From Phreatobacter sp. (GTDB taxonomy: Bacteria; Pseudomonadota; Alphaproteobacteria; Rhizobiales; Phreatobacteraceae), in contig NZ_JALHMP010000006.1 of the NCBI RefSeq assembly GCF_022843985.1, positions 124,001-188,000 on the forward strand: a DNA stretch of 64,000 nt, read 5' to 3'. Position 1 is the first letter of the stretch. Each line of letters begins with the position of its first letter. A program made the translations under genes and the position numbers. Shown one piece after another: positions 18,731 through 27,242 of this stretch. The notes below the pieces were generated by a model. The model was not told the origin of the DNA, made no database searches, and saw only the letters and a list, made by a program, of their open reading frames with translations.

Positions 18731-18862
18731 CTCGGCAGTGATGGCCCCGGCAAGCCGGCGGATCAATGGCAAGGCCGATCAAAATGATACCCGGCGACGA
18801 TTGGCCCTTGGCAATGACGAAGCACCTGTGTTATTCGCGCCGCTCTCACGACGAGCACGTGA

Positions 18863-18937
18863 TCCTCGGTAGCTCAGTGGTAGAGCAACCGGCTGTTAAC
18901 CGGTTGGTCGCTGGTTCGAATCCGGCCCGGGGAGCCA
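18863..18937 (+). tRNA. tRNA-Asn (GTT)
   Basis: A 75-base cloverleaf. Acceptor TCCTCGG pairs with CCGGGGA (18927-18933) with one G-T wobble. The D arm is AGCTCAGTGGTAGAGC, the anticodon GTT is at 18895-18897 in loop CTGTTAA, and the T arm holds GGTTCGAATCC. The discriminator is G and CCA is encoded. Confidence 0.97.
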
Positions 18938-18941
18938 ATTC

Positions 18942-18980
18942 AAAAACCTCCGGAGCGCCCATGCGCCCCGGAGGTTTTTT
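18942..18980 (+). terminator. Rho-independent terminator after tRNA-Asn
   Basis: Inverted repeat AAAACCTCCGG / CCGGAGGTTTT separated by a 14-base loop, followed by a run of six T. It starts five bases past the tRNA-Asn CCA end, and its A-run on the other strand could let it work in both directions. Confidence 0.9.
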
Positions 18981-19095
18981 GTGTCCGGCCAAGGCCCCGT
19001 CCGGCGTGTGGTGAGACTTACGGCCGCAGCGGCAGTCTTGCGCGGCGCGATCGGGGATGGTCGCCTGCCGCCGCCCGTGTGCGACAGGAATCACC

Positions 19096-20637
19096 ATGAC
19101 CACATCCATCATCCGCAGCCGCAGCCTGATCACGGGTGTCGCCCACCGCTTCGCCTGCCATGGGATGGACGACGGCGCCGTGCTCCAGGAGGACGGCGTC
19201 ATTGTCGCCGTGGACCGGTTCGACGCGCTTCAGGCCCGCCATCCCACCGTCGCGGTGGTTGGCACCGGGACGGAGGTCATGCTGCCAGGCTTCGTCAACG
19301 CCCATCACCATGTCGGTCTCACTCCGGTCCAGCTCGGCTCGCCCGATATGCCGCTGGAACTGTGGTTCATCACGCGGATGGTGATCCGCAATCTCGATCT
19401 CTACCTCGACACGCTCTATTCCGCTTTCGAGATGGTCGGCTCGGGCGTCACCACTGTTCAGCACATCCAGAGCCTCTTGCCGGGCACCCTCCCCGAGGTC
19501 GACGCCAAGTGCTCTGAGGTGATCCGTGCCTATGAGGACATCGGCATGCGCCTGTCCTACTGCTATTCGGTGCGAGACCAGAACCGGCTCGTTTACCGGG
19601 CCGACGATGAGCTTGTCGCCTCCCTGCCGGCGCCCCTGCGCGATCCGATGAAGCGCTATTTCGACCGGTTCCGCACCAGCCTCGACGAGGTCATGGGGCT
19701 GTTCGAGACGTTGCTCGCCCGCCACGCCGGCAAGCGCCGCGTCCGCATCCAGCTTGCCCCCGCCAATCTGCACTGGTGCTCGGACAGGGCCCTCGCGGCG
19801 CTGGCCGACATGGGGGCTAAACATGCAGCCCCGCTGCACATGCATCTGGTCGAGACCGCCTATCAGAAGGAATATGCGCGCCGCCGGAGCGGCGGCACGG
19901 CCCTCGAACACATCGACCGGTTTGGCCTCGTCAACGAGCGCCTGACCATCGGCCATGGCGTGTGGCTCAGCGAAAGCGATCTCGACCGCGTCGCCGCGGC
20001 CGGCGCCTGCATTTGCCATAACTGCTCGTCGAATTTCCGCCTGCGGTCAGGCGTCGCAGCACTCAACGCGTTCGAGGCGCGCGGCATCCGTACCGCCATC
20101 GGCATCGACGAAGCAGGCATCAACGACGACCGCGACATGCTGCAGGAACTGCGCATGGTTCTGCGGACCCACCGGGTGCCCGGCATGGACGAGACCGAGG
20201 TGCCGACCGTCCCGCAGGTCCTGCGCATGGCCACGACAGGCGGTGCCGCCACGACGCCCTATGGCGCCACCATCGGCGCGCTCGAGGTCGGCAAGGCCGC
20301 AGATCTCGTCCTCTACGACTGGAATGCTGTCGCCTACCCCTATCTCGATGCGGAAACGCCGGTCATCGACGCGCTGGTCCAGCGTGCCAAGCCCGCGGCA
20401 ATACGGACGGTCATGTGCGACGGCGAGATCATCTATACCGATGGCCGCTTCACCCGCGTCGACCGCGATGCGGCCTTGAAGGCTCTGCACGACGATCTCG
20501 CCAAGGCGCTGGCCGACGACGAGGTCGAGCGCCGGGTGCTCTCCAAGGCGCTGCTGCCCCATGTGAGGCGCTTCTATGCCGACTATATCGATCCCGCACG
20601 CCACGAGCCGTTTTACCGGACGAGTTCGCGGATCTGA
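19096..20637 (+). CDS. Amidohydrolase-superfamily deaminase/chlorohydrolase-like enzyme
   Basis: A 513-residue metal-dependent hydrolase of the TRZ/ATZ/SsnA branch. The first metal site is PGFVNAHHHVGLT, with further ligands in APLHMHLVET, TIGHGVWLSESD and IGIDEAGINDDRD. A C-terminal sequence typical of the composite domain is present (IGALEVGKAADLVLYDW). Family members deaminate or dechlorinate purines, pyrimidines or s-triazines, or open related rings; the substrate here is not readable. The start at 19096 (MTTSIIRSRSLITG) has AGGA about 8 bases upstream. It is a single gene between the tRNA terminator and phr. Confidence 0.85.
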   Translation: MTTSIIRSRSLITGVAHRFACHGMDDGAVLQEDGVIVAVDRFDALQARHPTVAVVGTGTEVMLPGFVNAHHHVGLTPVQLGSPDMPLELWFITRMVIRNLDLYLDTLYSAFEMVGSGVTTVQHIQSLLPGTLPEVDAKCSEVIRAYEDIGMRLSYCYSVRDQNRLVYRADDELVASLPAPLRDPMKRYFDRFRTSLDEVMGLFETLLARHAGKRRVRIQLAPANLHWCSDRALAALADMGAKHAAPLHMHLVETAYQKEYARRRSGGTALEHIDRFGLVNERLTIGHGVWLSESDLDRVAAAGACICHNCSSNFRLRSGVAALNAFEARGIRTAIGIDEAGINDDRDMLQELRMVLRTHRVPGMDETEVPTVPQVLRMATTGGAATTPYGATIGALEVGKAADLVLYDWNAVAYPYLDAETPVIDALVQRAKPAAIRTVMCDGEIIYTDGRFTRVDRDAALKALHDDLAKALADDEVERRVLSKALLPHVRRFYADYIDPARHEPFYRTSSRI

Positions 20638-20699
20638 GACCCTGACGAATTCACCATCCCGCTGGTGAACCGGCTGCGCCGGGCACCCGTAAGGCGTTC

Positions 20700-22148
20700 A
20701 TGTCGCAAGCTCCTGCCATCGTCTGGTTTCGGGATGACCTCCGTCTGGCGGACCATCCGGCGCTCGCGCGGGCGGCGGCTTCAGGCGCACCGGTGATCTG
20801 TCTCTACATCCGCGAGGATCCTGGCCAACGGCAGCGCCCCCTCGGGGCCGCCGCACGCTGGTGGCTGGCCGGCAGCCTGCGCGCCCTCGACGAAGCCCTG
20901 CGGAGCATGGGCCAGCGCCTCATTCTGCGATCGGGAGCCGCTTCGGAGGTCATGGCCGCCGTGATCGCGGCCAGCGGCGCAAGGACGGTGTTTTGGAACC
21001 GGCGCTACGATGCCGGCGGCATCGCCGTCGACACGGCGCTGAAGGCGGAACTCGCCGCGCGCGGCATCGCGGTGGCGAGCCTGCCGGGAAATCTTCTGCG
21101 CGAGCCCTGGGAGGTAAAATCCGGCGCGGGAGATCCGATGAAGGTGTTCTCGCCCTTCTGGCGTGCGCATCAACGCCTGGGCGACATCCGTGAGCCCTTG
21201 CGCAGGCCGACCGCCCTCGCTCCGTTCAACGGCGGCCTGGCGAGCGAAGATCTGGCATCCTGGGACCTGGAGCCGACGAAGCCCAACTGGGCCAGCGGCT
21301 TTCCCGAGGCCTGGACGCCCGGCGAGGCCGGCGCCCAGACCGCCCTCGCCGCCTTCCTTGTTGGGGCGCTCGGGGGCTATGCCGAGGCCCGTGACCGACC
21401 GGACCGGCCGTCCACCTCGCGGCTGTCACCGCATCTGCGCTTCGGCGAGATCTCCCCGGTGCAGATCTGGCGCCAGGCCCATATGGCGGCAGGCCTCGAC
21501 GGCAGCCGGGACCTGACGAAATTCCTCGCGGAGATTGGCTGGCGGGAATTCGCCTATCATCTTCTCTTCCACTTTCCGGACCTCGCCGAGACCAATTTCC
21601 AGCCACGTTTCGACGGGTTTCCGTGGCGGGACGACGCGGCGGCTCTGGCGGCCTGGCGGCGCGGCCGCACCGGCTACCCTTTGGTCGATGCCGGCATGCG
21701 CCAGCTCTGGCAGACCGGCTGGATGCACAACCGGGTCCGCATGGTCGTCGCCTCTTTTCTGGTAAAGCACCTGCTCATCGACTGGCGCGCCGGCGAACGC
21801 TGGTTCTGGGACACTTTGGTCGACGCCGACGTCGCCAACAATCCCGCGAGCTGGCAATGGGTCGCCGGTTCGGGCGCCGACGCGGCGCCCTATTTCCGCA
21901 TCTTCAACCCGATGCTTCAGGGTCAGAAATTCGATCCGCACGGCAACTACGTCCGGCGCTGGGTGCCCGAACTCGCCGCATTGCCGAAGGATGCGATCCA
22001 TGCACCTTGGGAGGCGCCTGAGCCCGTCCTCGCAAAGGCCGGGATCCGCCTCGGCGAAACCTATCCGCACCCGGTGGTTGATCACGACGCGGCGCGCCGG
22101 CGGGCCCTCGATGCCCTGGCCGAAATCCGCGACCCCTCCGCCGCATGA
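20700..22148 (+). CDS. phrB: Deoxyribodipyrimidine photolyase
   Basis: A 482-residue cryptochrome/photolyase family enzyme that repairs cyclobutane pyrimidine dimers with blue light. The N-terminal antenna domain starts IVWFRDDLRLADHPALAR. The FAD domain carries STSRLSPHLRFGEISP, TGYPLVDAGMRQLWQTGWMH, NRVRMVVASFLVKHLLIDW and DADVANNPASWQWVAGSGAD. This pattern fits class I CPD photolyase. The start at 20700 agrees with homologues. Co-directional with cfa downstream (225-base gap). Confidence 0.95.
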   Translation: MSQAPAIVWFRDDLRLADHPALARAAASGAPVICLYIREDPGQRQRPLGAAARWWLAGSLRALDEALRSMGQRLILRSGAASEVMAAVIAASGARTVFWNRRYDAGGIAVDTALKAELAARGIAVASLPGNLLREPWEVKSGAGDPMKVFSPFWRAHQRLGDIREPLRRPTALAPFNGGLASEDLASWDLEPTKPNWASGFPEAWTPGEAGAQTALAAFLVGALGGYAEARDRPDRPSTSRLSPHLRFGEISPVQIWRQAHMAAGLDGSRDLTKFLAEIGWREFAYHLLFHFPDLAETNFQPRFDGFPWRDDAAALAAWRRGRTGYPLVDAGMRQLWQTGWMHNRVRMVVASFLVKHLLIDWRAGERWFWDTLVDADVANNPASWQWVAGSGADAAPYFRIFNPMLQGQKFDPHGNYVRRWVPELAALPKDAIHAPWEAPEPVLAKAGIRLGETYPHPVVDHDAARRRALDALAEIRDPSAA

Positions 22149-22276
22149 GCGCCTTGTCCTGGACTTTCCCCCTGCCCCTTCCGCATTCCCGACATGGGAA
22201 CCCCAGCGGCATTGAAGGATTGAAGAAATTGCCTAGTCTAGCAATGACGCCAGAGATCGACCTCCCGTGCGGATCG

Positions 22277-22299
22277 ACCAAGCGGCTTGTCCGCTTGGT
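22277..22299 (+). promoter_or_regulatory. Perfect inverted repeat in the cfa upstream region
   Basis: ACCAAGCGG, a five-base loop, then CCGCTTGGT: a perfect 9-base-pair hairpin about 75 bases before the chosen cfa start. No T-run follows, so it is not a simple terminator. It could be a protein operator or a leader-RNA hairpin. The rest of the 22149-22373 gap shows no gene. Confidence 0.45.
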
Positions 22300-22373
22300 G
22301 TGGAACGGTCCGCGAGATCGCCGGTGTCCTGCGCCCTCGAAACATTCCGAATGAACGGAAGAGCGTCGTCCCG

Positions 22374-23630
22374 ATGAGCATGACCAGCCGGCCCTCCGCC
22401 CGTTTCGCCGAAACCATCGAGGTTACCAAGGAGAGCCTGCGCCGCGCCACGGCGGGTTTGCCCTCGCTGATGCGCCTGGCTCTCGGCTATCCCCTGAAGA
22501 TTCGCTACGGCCAGCTGACGCTGCGCCTGCCAGACGGGCGGCGGCTGCTCTTCCGCGGCGCGGACGCCGGACCGAGCGCCGAGATGGTCGTGCACGACCT
22601 GAAATTCGCGCGCCGGCTCATCCTGGACGGGGATGTCGGCTTCGCCGAGGCCTATATCCGCGGCGAGTGGGACACGCCTGACCTCTCGGGATTCCTTCAC
22701 TTCTTCGCCTTCAACATGGAGGCGGTCCGCAACCTCACCCGCTTCAATCCGGTCGCGCGTGTGCTCCAGCGCTACCGGCACTGGCGCAACCGCAACACCC
22801 GCACCCAGGCCAAGCGCAACATTGCGGCCCATTACGACCTCGGCAATGCCTTCTACCGGGAATGGCTTGACCCCTCCCTGACCTATTCATCGGCGCTTTT
22901 CGAACGCGGCGACGAGACGCTGCACGAGGCCCAACTCGCCAAATATCGCCGTCTTGCGCGCGACCTCGTGCTCAAGCCAGGCGATCACGTCCTCGAAATC
23001 GGCTGTGGCTGGGGCGGGTTTGCCGAGGTCGCAGCCCGCGAGTTTGGCGCGCATGTCACTGGCCTAACCCTGTCGGAGGAGCAGTTCACGCATGCGACGC
23101 GGCGGATGGCGGAAGCCGGCCTCGCCGACCGCGTTACCATCAAGCTGCAGGATTACCGCGACGAGCGCGGTCGCTACGATGCCGTCGCCTCGATCGAGAT
23201 GTTCGAGGCGGTCGGCAAGGAATACTGGCAGACCTATTTCGACAAGGTCGCGGGCTGCCTGCGGCCGGGTGGCCGCGCCGGGCTGCAGGTGATTACCATC
23301 GACGAGGCCTATTTCAGCGACTATGTCCGCGAGATCGACTTCATCCGGGCCTATATCTTTCCGGGCGGCATGCTGCCGACGCCGACCCACATGCGCGACC
23401 TGCCCCGGCGGAGCGGCCTGAAAATCGAAAGCGAACTGGGCTTCGGACAGGACTACGCCCGCACCCTCAACGCCTGGGCCGGCAGCTTCACCACGGCGTG
23501 GACGGGCCTCGTTCCGCTCGGTTTCGACGAGCGCTTTCGCCGGATGTGGCTCTATTACCTCTGCTATTGCGAGGCCGGTTTCCGGACCGGCGGCATCGAC
23601 GTCAAGCAGATGGTCTATCGCCGCGACTGA
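22374..23630 (+). CDS. cfa: Cyclopropane-fatty-acyl-phospholipid synthase
   Basis: A 418-residue SAM-dependent enzyme that adds a methylene bridge to unsaturated acyl chains of membrane phospholipids. An N-terminal lipid-binding region is followed by the SAM-binding motif HVLEIGCGWGGFAEVAAREF, the motif SIEMFEAVGKEYW and the active-site stretch FIRAYIFPGGMLPT. Length and order are those of the Cfa/mycolic acid synthase family. ATG codons at 22374 and 22380 are both possible. Cyclopropanation usually rises in stationary phase; the leader holds a 9-base-pair hairpin that may matter for control. Confidence 0.94.
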   Translation: MSMTSRPSARFAETIEVTKESLRRATAGLPSLMRLALGYPLKIRYGQLTLRLPDGRRLLFRGADAGPSAEMVVHDLKFARRLILDGDVGFAEAYIRGEWDTPDLSGFLHFFAFNMEAVRNLTRFNPVARVLQRYRHWRNRNTRTQAKRNIAAHYDLGNAFYREWLDPSLTYSSALFERGDETLHEAQLAKYRRLARDLVLKPGDHVLEIGCGWGGFAEVAAREFGAHVTGLTLSEEQFTHATRRMAEAGLADRVTIKLQDYRDERGRYDAVASIEMFEAVGKEYWQTYFDKVAGCLRPGGRAGLQVITIDEAYFSDYVREIDFIRAYIFPGGMLPTPTHMRDLPRRSGLKIESELGFGQDYARTLNAWAGSFTTAWTGLVPLGFDERFRRMWLYYLCYCEAGFRTGGIDVKQMVYRRD

Positions 23631-23716
23631 GCCTGGCCGGCGCCCGGGCGACCAGGCGCGGGGTTGAGCGGCAGGCGGCGCTCGGATAGCGTCCCCGCCG
23701 GGAGCGGAGCCTGCGC

Positions 23717-24757
23717 ATGTCCTTTGCAGCCAATGTCGTCGACGCTATCGGCAACACGCCGCTCATCCGCCTCGCGCGGGCGAGCGAGGCGACTGGCTGC
23801 ACCATCCTCGGCAAGGCCGAGTTCATGAACCCCGGACAGTCCGTCAAGGATCGGGCGGCGCTCTATCTCGTTCGCGACGCCATGAACAAGGGCTTGGTAC
23901 GCTCTGGCGGCACCATCGTCGAAGGGACGGCGGGCAATACCGGCATCGGCCTCGCCATGGTTGGCCGGGCCCTGGGGCTCGCCTGTGTCATCGTTATTCC
24001 GGAGACCCAGTCGAAGGAGAAGAAGGACACCCTGCGCCAGCTTGGCGCGCGTCTCATCGAGGTCCCCGCGGTGCCCTATGCCGATCCGAACAATTTCGTG
24101 AAGGTTTCGGCACGGGTCGCCGAACGGCTGGCGCGGGAGAATGCCGACGGCGCCTTCTGGGCCAACCAGTTCGACAATGTCGCGAACCGCCTGGCCCATG
24201 TCGAAACCACCGGGCCGGAAATCTGGCGCGATACGGGGGGCCGGATCGACGGCTTCATCTGCGCCATCGGATCGGGCGGTACGCTCGCCGGCACTGCCAT
24301 GGCCCTGAAGGACCGATCATCGGCCGTGACGATCGGCTGCGCCGATCCGATGGGCGCGGCGATGTACTCCTGGTTCACCAGCGGCGAACTGAAATCCAGC
24401 GGCTCCTCCATCAGCGAGGGGATCGGCCAGGGCCGCGTGACGGCCAATATTGCCGGGGCTCCCGTGGACGTCGCTTTCCAGATCCCCGACACCGAAGCGA
24501 TCCCCGTCATGTTCGACCTGCTCGAGCACGAGGGCCTGTGCGTCGGCCCCTCCTCGGGCGTCAATGTGGCCGGGGCCATCCGTCTTGCCCGCCACATGGG
24601 TCCCGGCCACACGATTGTGACCATTCTCTGCGACTATGGCTTCCGCTATGCGTCGAAGATCTACGACCCCACCTTCCTGCGCAGCAAGGGGCTCGCCGTT
24701 CCCGCGCTGCTCGAACAGCCGGCCCTGCCCCTCGTCGACCTCCTGCCGGTGACCTGA
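23717..24757 (+). CDS. cysK: Cysteine synthase A
   Basis: A 346-residue PLP enzyme that makes cysteine from O-acetylserine and sulfide. The PLP lysine lies in MNPGQSVKDRAALY, the substrate loop is EGTAGNTGIGLAMVG, and the phosphate-binding loop is AIGSGGTLAG. The C-terminal third is longer than in enteric CysK. Its stop overlaps the start of the alanyl-tRNA editing gene (TGATG at 24755-24759), so the two are translationally coupled; sseA follows. The run makes a small cysteine-metabolism operon. Confidence 0.93.
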   Translation: MSFAANVVDAIGNTPLIRLARASEATGCTILGKAEFMNPGQSVKDRAALYLVRDAMNKGLVRSGGTIVEGTAGNTGIGLAMVGRALGLACVIVIPETQSKEKKDTLRQLGARLIEVPAVPYADPNNFVKVSARVAERLARENADGAFWANQFDNVANRLAHVETTGPEIWRDTGGRIDGFICAIGSGGTLAGTAMALKDRSSAVTIGCADPMGAAMYSWFTSGELKSSGSSISEGIGQGRVTANIAGAPVDVAFQIPDTEAIPVMFDLLEHEGLCVGPSSGVNVAGAIRLARHMGPGHTIVTILCDYGFRYASKIYDPTFLRSKGLAVPALLEQPALPLVDLLPVT

Positions 24758-25476
24758 TGCCCACTGAGTTCCTTTTTCGTGACGATGCCTACATCGCCGA
24801 GTGCGAGGCGGTAGTCACCGCCATCACCGAAAAGAACGGCGCCTTCGGTGTCGAACTCGACCGCACCGTCTTCTATCCGACCGGCGGCGGCCAGCCTGGC
24901 GACAATGGCTCGCTGCTGGTCGCGGGGACGGCGCTGGACGTCACCACAACCGTCTACGGCGACACCAAGGGCGATATCATCCACGTCATCGCACCCGGAG
25001 CGACACCTCCGGCCGTGGGAACGCGCCTCGTGGCGCGGATCGACTGGCCGACGCGCCACGCCCGCATGCGGATGCATACGGGCCTGCATCTCCTCTCGGT
25101 CGTTCTGCCCTATCCGGTAACGGGCGGATCGATCGGCGCCGAAGAGAGCCGGCTCGATTTCGACATCCCCGAATCCGGGCTCGACCGCGACACCCTGACT
25201 GAGAAGCTCAACGAACTGATCGGACAGGATGCCGCCGTGACCGACCGGTGGATCACCGATGCCGAACTCGAAGCCAATTCCGGGCTGGTCAAGACCATGG
25301 CCGTGAAGCCCCCGATGGGCTCTGGCAAGGTGCGGCTGGTCGAGATCGCCGGCCTCGATCTCCAGCCCTGCGGCGGCACCCATGTGCGCCGCACTGGCGA
25401 GATCGGGCGGATGGCGGTTTCGGCCATCGAAAAAAAGGGCAAGCTGAACCGGCGCGTGCGCGTCGTGTTCGCATGA
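24757..25476 (+). CDS. Alanyl-tRNA editing protein (AlaX type)
   Basis: A 239-residue stand-alone editing domain related to the AlaRS editing module, which removes serine or glycine wrongly attached to tRNA-Ala. The zinc/catalytic motifs are MRMHTGLHLLSVVL (HxxxH) and LQPCGGTHVRRTGEIGRM. The opening LDRTVFYPTGGGQPGDNG is a signature of the longer AlaX-M/L forms. The start overlaps the cysK stop in a TGATG arrangement. The link to cysteine synthesis is discussed as a finding; editing specificity cannot be read directly. Confidence 0.92.
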   Translation: MPTEFLFRDDAYIAECEAVVTAITEKNGAFGVELDRTVFYPTGGGQPGDNGSLLVAGTALDVTTTVYGDTKGDIIHVIAPGATPPAVGTRLVARIDWPTRHARMRMHTGLHLLSVVLPYPVTGGSIGAEESRLDFDIPESGLDRDTLTEKLNELIGQDAAVTDRWITDAELEANSGLVKTMAVKPPMGSGKVRLVEIAGLDLQPCGGTHVRRTGEIGRMAVSAIEKKGKLNRRVRVVFA

Positions 25477-25489
25477 GGAGACGACCCCT

Positions 25490-26347
25490 GTGAGCACCCT
25501 TCCTTCGTCCTGGCTGCGATCCACCGATTGGCTCGCCAACCATATCGACTTTCCCGACCTCGTGATCCTCGACGCGTCCTACTATCTCTCGACCATGAAG
25601 CGCGACGCGGAGGCAGAGTTCCTGGCGGGGCATATTCCGGGCGCCCAGCGTTTCGATATCGACGCGGTGAAGAACGCCGAGTCGGATCTGCCGCACATGA
25701 TGCCCCCGGCTACGGTCTTCTCCGCAGCCTGCCGCAAGCTCGGCATCGGTGACGGCAAATCTGTGCTGATCTATGACGGTCTTGGCCTGTTCTCCGCCCC
25801 GCGGGTCTGGTGGATGTTCCGCAATTTCGGCGTGGAGCGGGTTTTCATTCTCGACGGCGGCCTGCCGAAATGGGTTGCGGAGGGCCGGGCCCTGGAAGCT
25901 GGACCGGCCCGCCCACGCGAGGCGCGCCACCTCACCGCCCGGCAGAACCACGGCGCCGTCGCCGATCTCGGCGACGTCAAGAAGGCGCTGGCGAGCGGCA
26001 AGGTCCAGGTGGTGGACGCTCGCCCGGCCGACCGCTTCCGCGGCGAGACGCCGGAGCCGCGCGCCGGCCTGAAGTCCGGCCACATGCCGGGCAGCCTCAA
26101 CGTGCCTTTCGCCGGCCTCCTCGAAAACGGCCGCCTCGTTTCGCAGGAGCGCATCCGCGAGGTCTTCGCGCAGAACGGGGTCGATCTCGATCGGCCCGTC
26201 ATCACCACCTGCGGTTCGGGCGTCTCGGCAGCCATCCTCTGGCTGGCGATCGATGCGGTCGGCAAGCAGCCGGCGGGGCTCTATGACGGCTCCTGGGCCG
26301 AATGGGGCGCCCGCGACGACTGCCCGGTGGCGACCGGGCCGGCCTGA
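25490..26347 (+). CDS. sseA: 3-mercaptopyruvate/thiosulfate sulfurtransferase
   Basis: A 285-residue two-domain rhodanese. The inactive N-terminal domain includes GHIPGAQRFDIDAV; the catalytic C-terminal domain ends in the active-site loop TTCGSGVSAAILWLA. The CGSGVSA loop is the mercaptopyruvate sulfurtransferase type, which moves sulfur from 3-mercaptopyruvate to thiol acceptors or cyanide. The start is GTG at 25490 with GAGGAG about 9 bases upstream. It follows alaX by 13 bases, closing a cysK-alaX-sseA operon of cysteine synthesis and breakdown. Confidence 0.94.
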   Translation: MSTLPSSWLRSTDWLANHIDFPDLVILDASYYLSTMKRDAEAEFLAGHIPGAQRFDIDAVKNAESDLPHMMPPATVFSAACRKLGIGDGKSVLIYDGLGLFSAPRVWWMFRNFGVERVFILDGGLPKWVAEGRALEAGPARPREARHLTARQNHGAVADLGDVKKALASGKVQVVDARPADRFRGETPEPRAGLKSGHMPGSLNVPFAGLLENGRLVSQERIREVFAQNGVDLDRPVITTCGSGVSAAILWLAIDAVGKQPAGLYDGSWAEWGARDDCPVATGPA

Positions 26348-26381
26348 CCCGGCCAGCCACTTCTGCAATCGACACCCCGCG

Positions 26382-26409
26382 AAAAAAGGGCGCCGTATGG
26401 CGCCCTTCT
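26382..26409 (-). terminator. Rho-independent terminator of the aap operon
   Basis: Hairpin AAGGGCGCC, a four-base loop, GGCGCCCTT. On the minus strand it is followed by a run of six T, about 20 bases past the aapP stop, so it ends the aapJQMP transcript. It may also stop sseA transcripts from the other side, although the T-run is weak in that direction. Confidence 0.85.
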
Positions 26410-26430
26410 CCATCGGGTCATACCTTCACC

Positions 26431-27204
26431 TCAGTGCAGGATCTGGCTGAGGAAGAGCTTGGTGCGTTCATGCTGCGGGTTGGAGAAGAACGGCGCCGGC
26501 TCGTTCATCTCGATGATCTGCCCGTAATCCATGAAGATCACCCGGTTCGCGACCTGCCGGGCAAAACCCATTTCGTGGGTGACGCAGAGCATGGTCATGC
26601 CCTCCTCGGCGAGGCCTACCATCGTGTCCAGCACCTCCTTGACCATTTCCGGGTCAAGGGCGGAGGTCGGCTCGTCGAACAGCATGATCTTCGGGCTCAT
26701 GCAGAGCGCGCGGGCGATGGCAACGCGCTGCTGCTGGCCACCCGAAAGCTGGCCGGGATATTTCAGCGCCTGCTCGGGAATGCGCACGCGCTTGAGATAG
26801 TGCATGGCCACTTCCTCGGCATCCTTCTTGGGCATCTTCTTGACCCAGATCGGCGCCAGCGTGCAGTTCTCGAGGATGGTCAGGTGCGGAAAGAGGTTGA
26901 AGTGCTGGAACACCATGCCGACCTCGCGGCGGATCTCGTCGATCTTCTTCAGGTCGTTGGTCAATTCGATACCGTCAACGACAATGGTGCCCTGCTGGTG
27001 TTCCTCCAGCCGGTTGATGCACCGGATCATGGTCGACTTGCCCGAGCCCGAGGGCCCGCAGATGACGATGCGCTCACCGCGCTGCACGGTGAGGTTGATG
27101 TCCTTCAGGACGTGGAACTCGCCGTACCACTTGTGCATACCGGTAATGGAGACGGCGATTTCGTTGGTCGTGGTCGGCATCTTCGCGACGGAAGCACTGG
27201 CCAT
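26431..27204 (-). CDS. aapP: General L-amino-acid ABC transporter, ATP-binding protein AapP
   Basis: A 257-residue ABC ATPase of the polar amino acid uptake type. Walker A is [18 protein letters not shown], the Q-loop is [14 protein letters not shown], the signature is [15 protein letters not shown], Walker B is [15 protein letters not shown] and the switch histidine is in VTHEMGFAR. It energises import through AapQ/AapM. The start at 27204 has AGGAG about 8 bases upstream. It is the last gene of aapJ-Q-M-P, 38 bases after aapM. Confidence 0.95.
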   Translation of the reverse strand: MASASVAKMPTTTNEIAVSITGMHKWYGEFHVLKDINLTVQRGERIVICGPSGSGKSTMIRCINRLEEHQQGTIVVDGIELTNDLKKIDEIRREVGMVFQHFNLFPHLTILENCTLAPIWVKKMPKKDAEEVAMHYLKRVRIPEQALKYPGQLSGGQQQRVAIARALCMSPKIMLFDEPTSALDPEMVKEVLDTMVGLAEEGMTMLCVTHEMGFARQVANRVIFMDYGQIIEMNEPAPFFSNPQHERTKLFLSQILH

Positions 27205-27242
27205 TCAGAACTCCTAGGATCCAGTTTGACGGTGGGCCGTTC

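Noticed and set aside
18339-18782. Longer 147-residue frame overlapping the small membrane gene
   Set aside because: It runs into the tRNA-Cys gene and lacks the hydrophobic hairpin found in the chosen frame.
18300-18990. Genomic-island integration site at the tRNA pair
   Set aside because: No integrase, no second copy of a tRNA 3' end and no change in base composition nearby.
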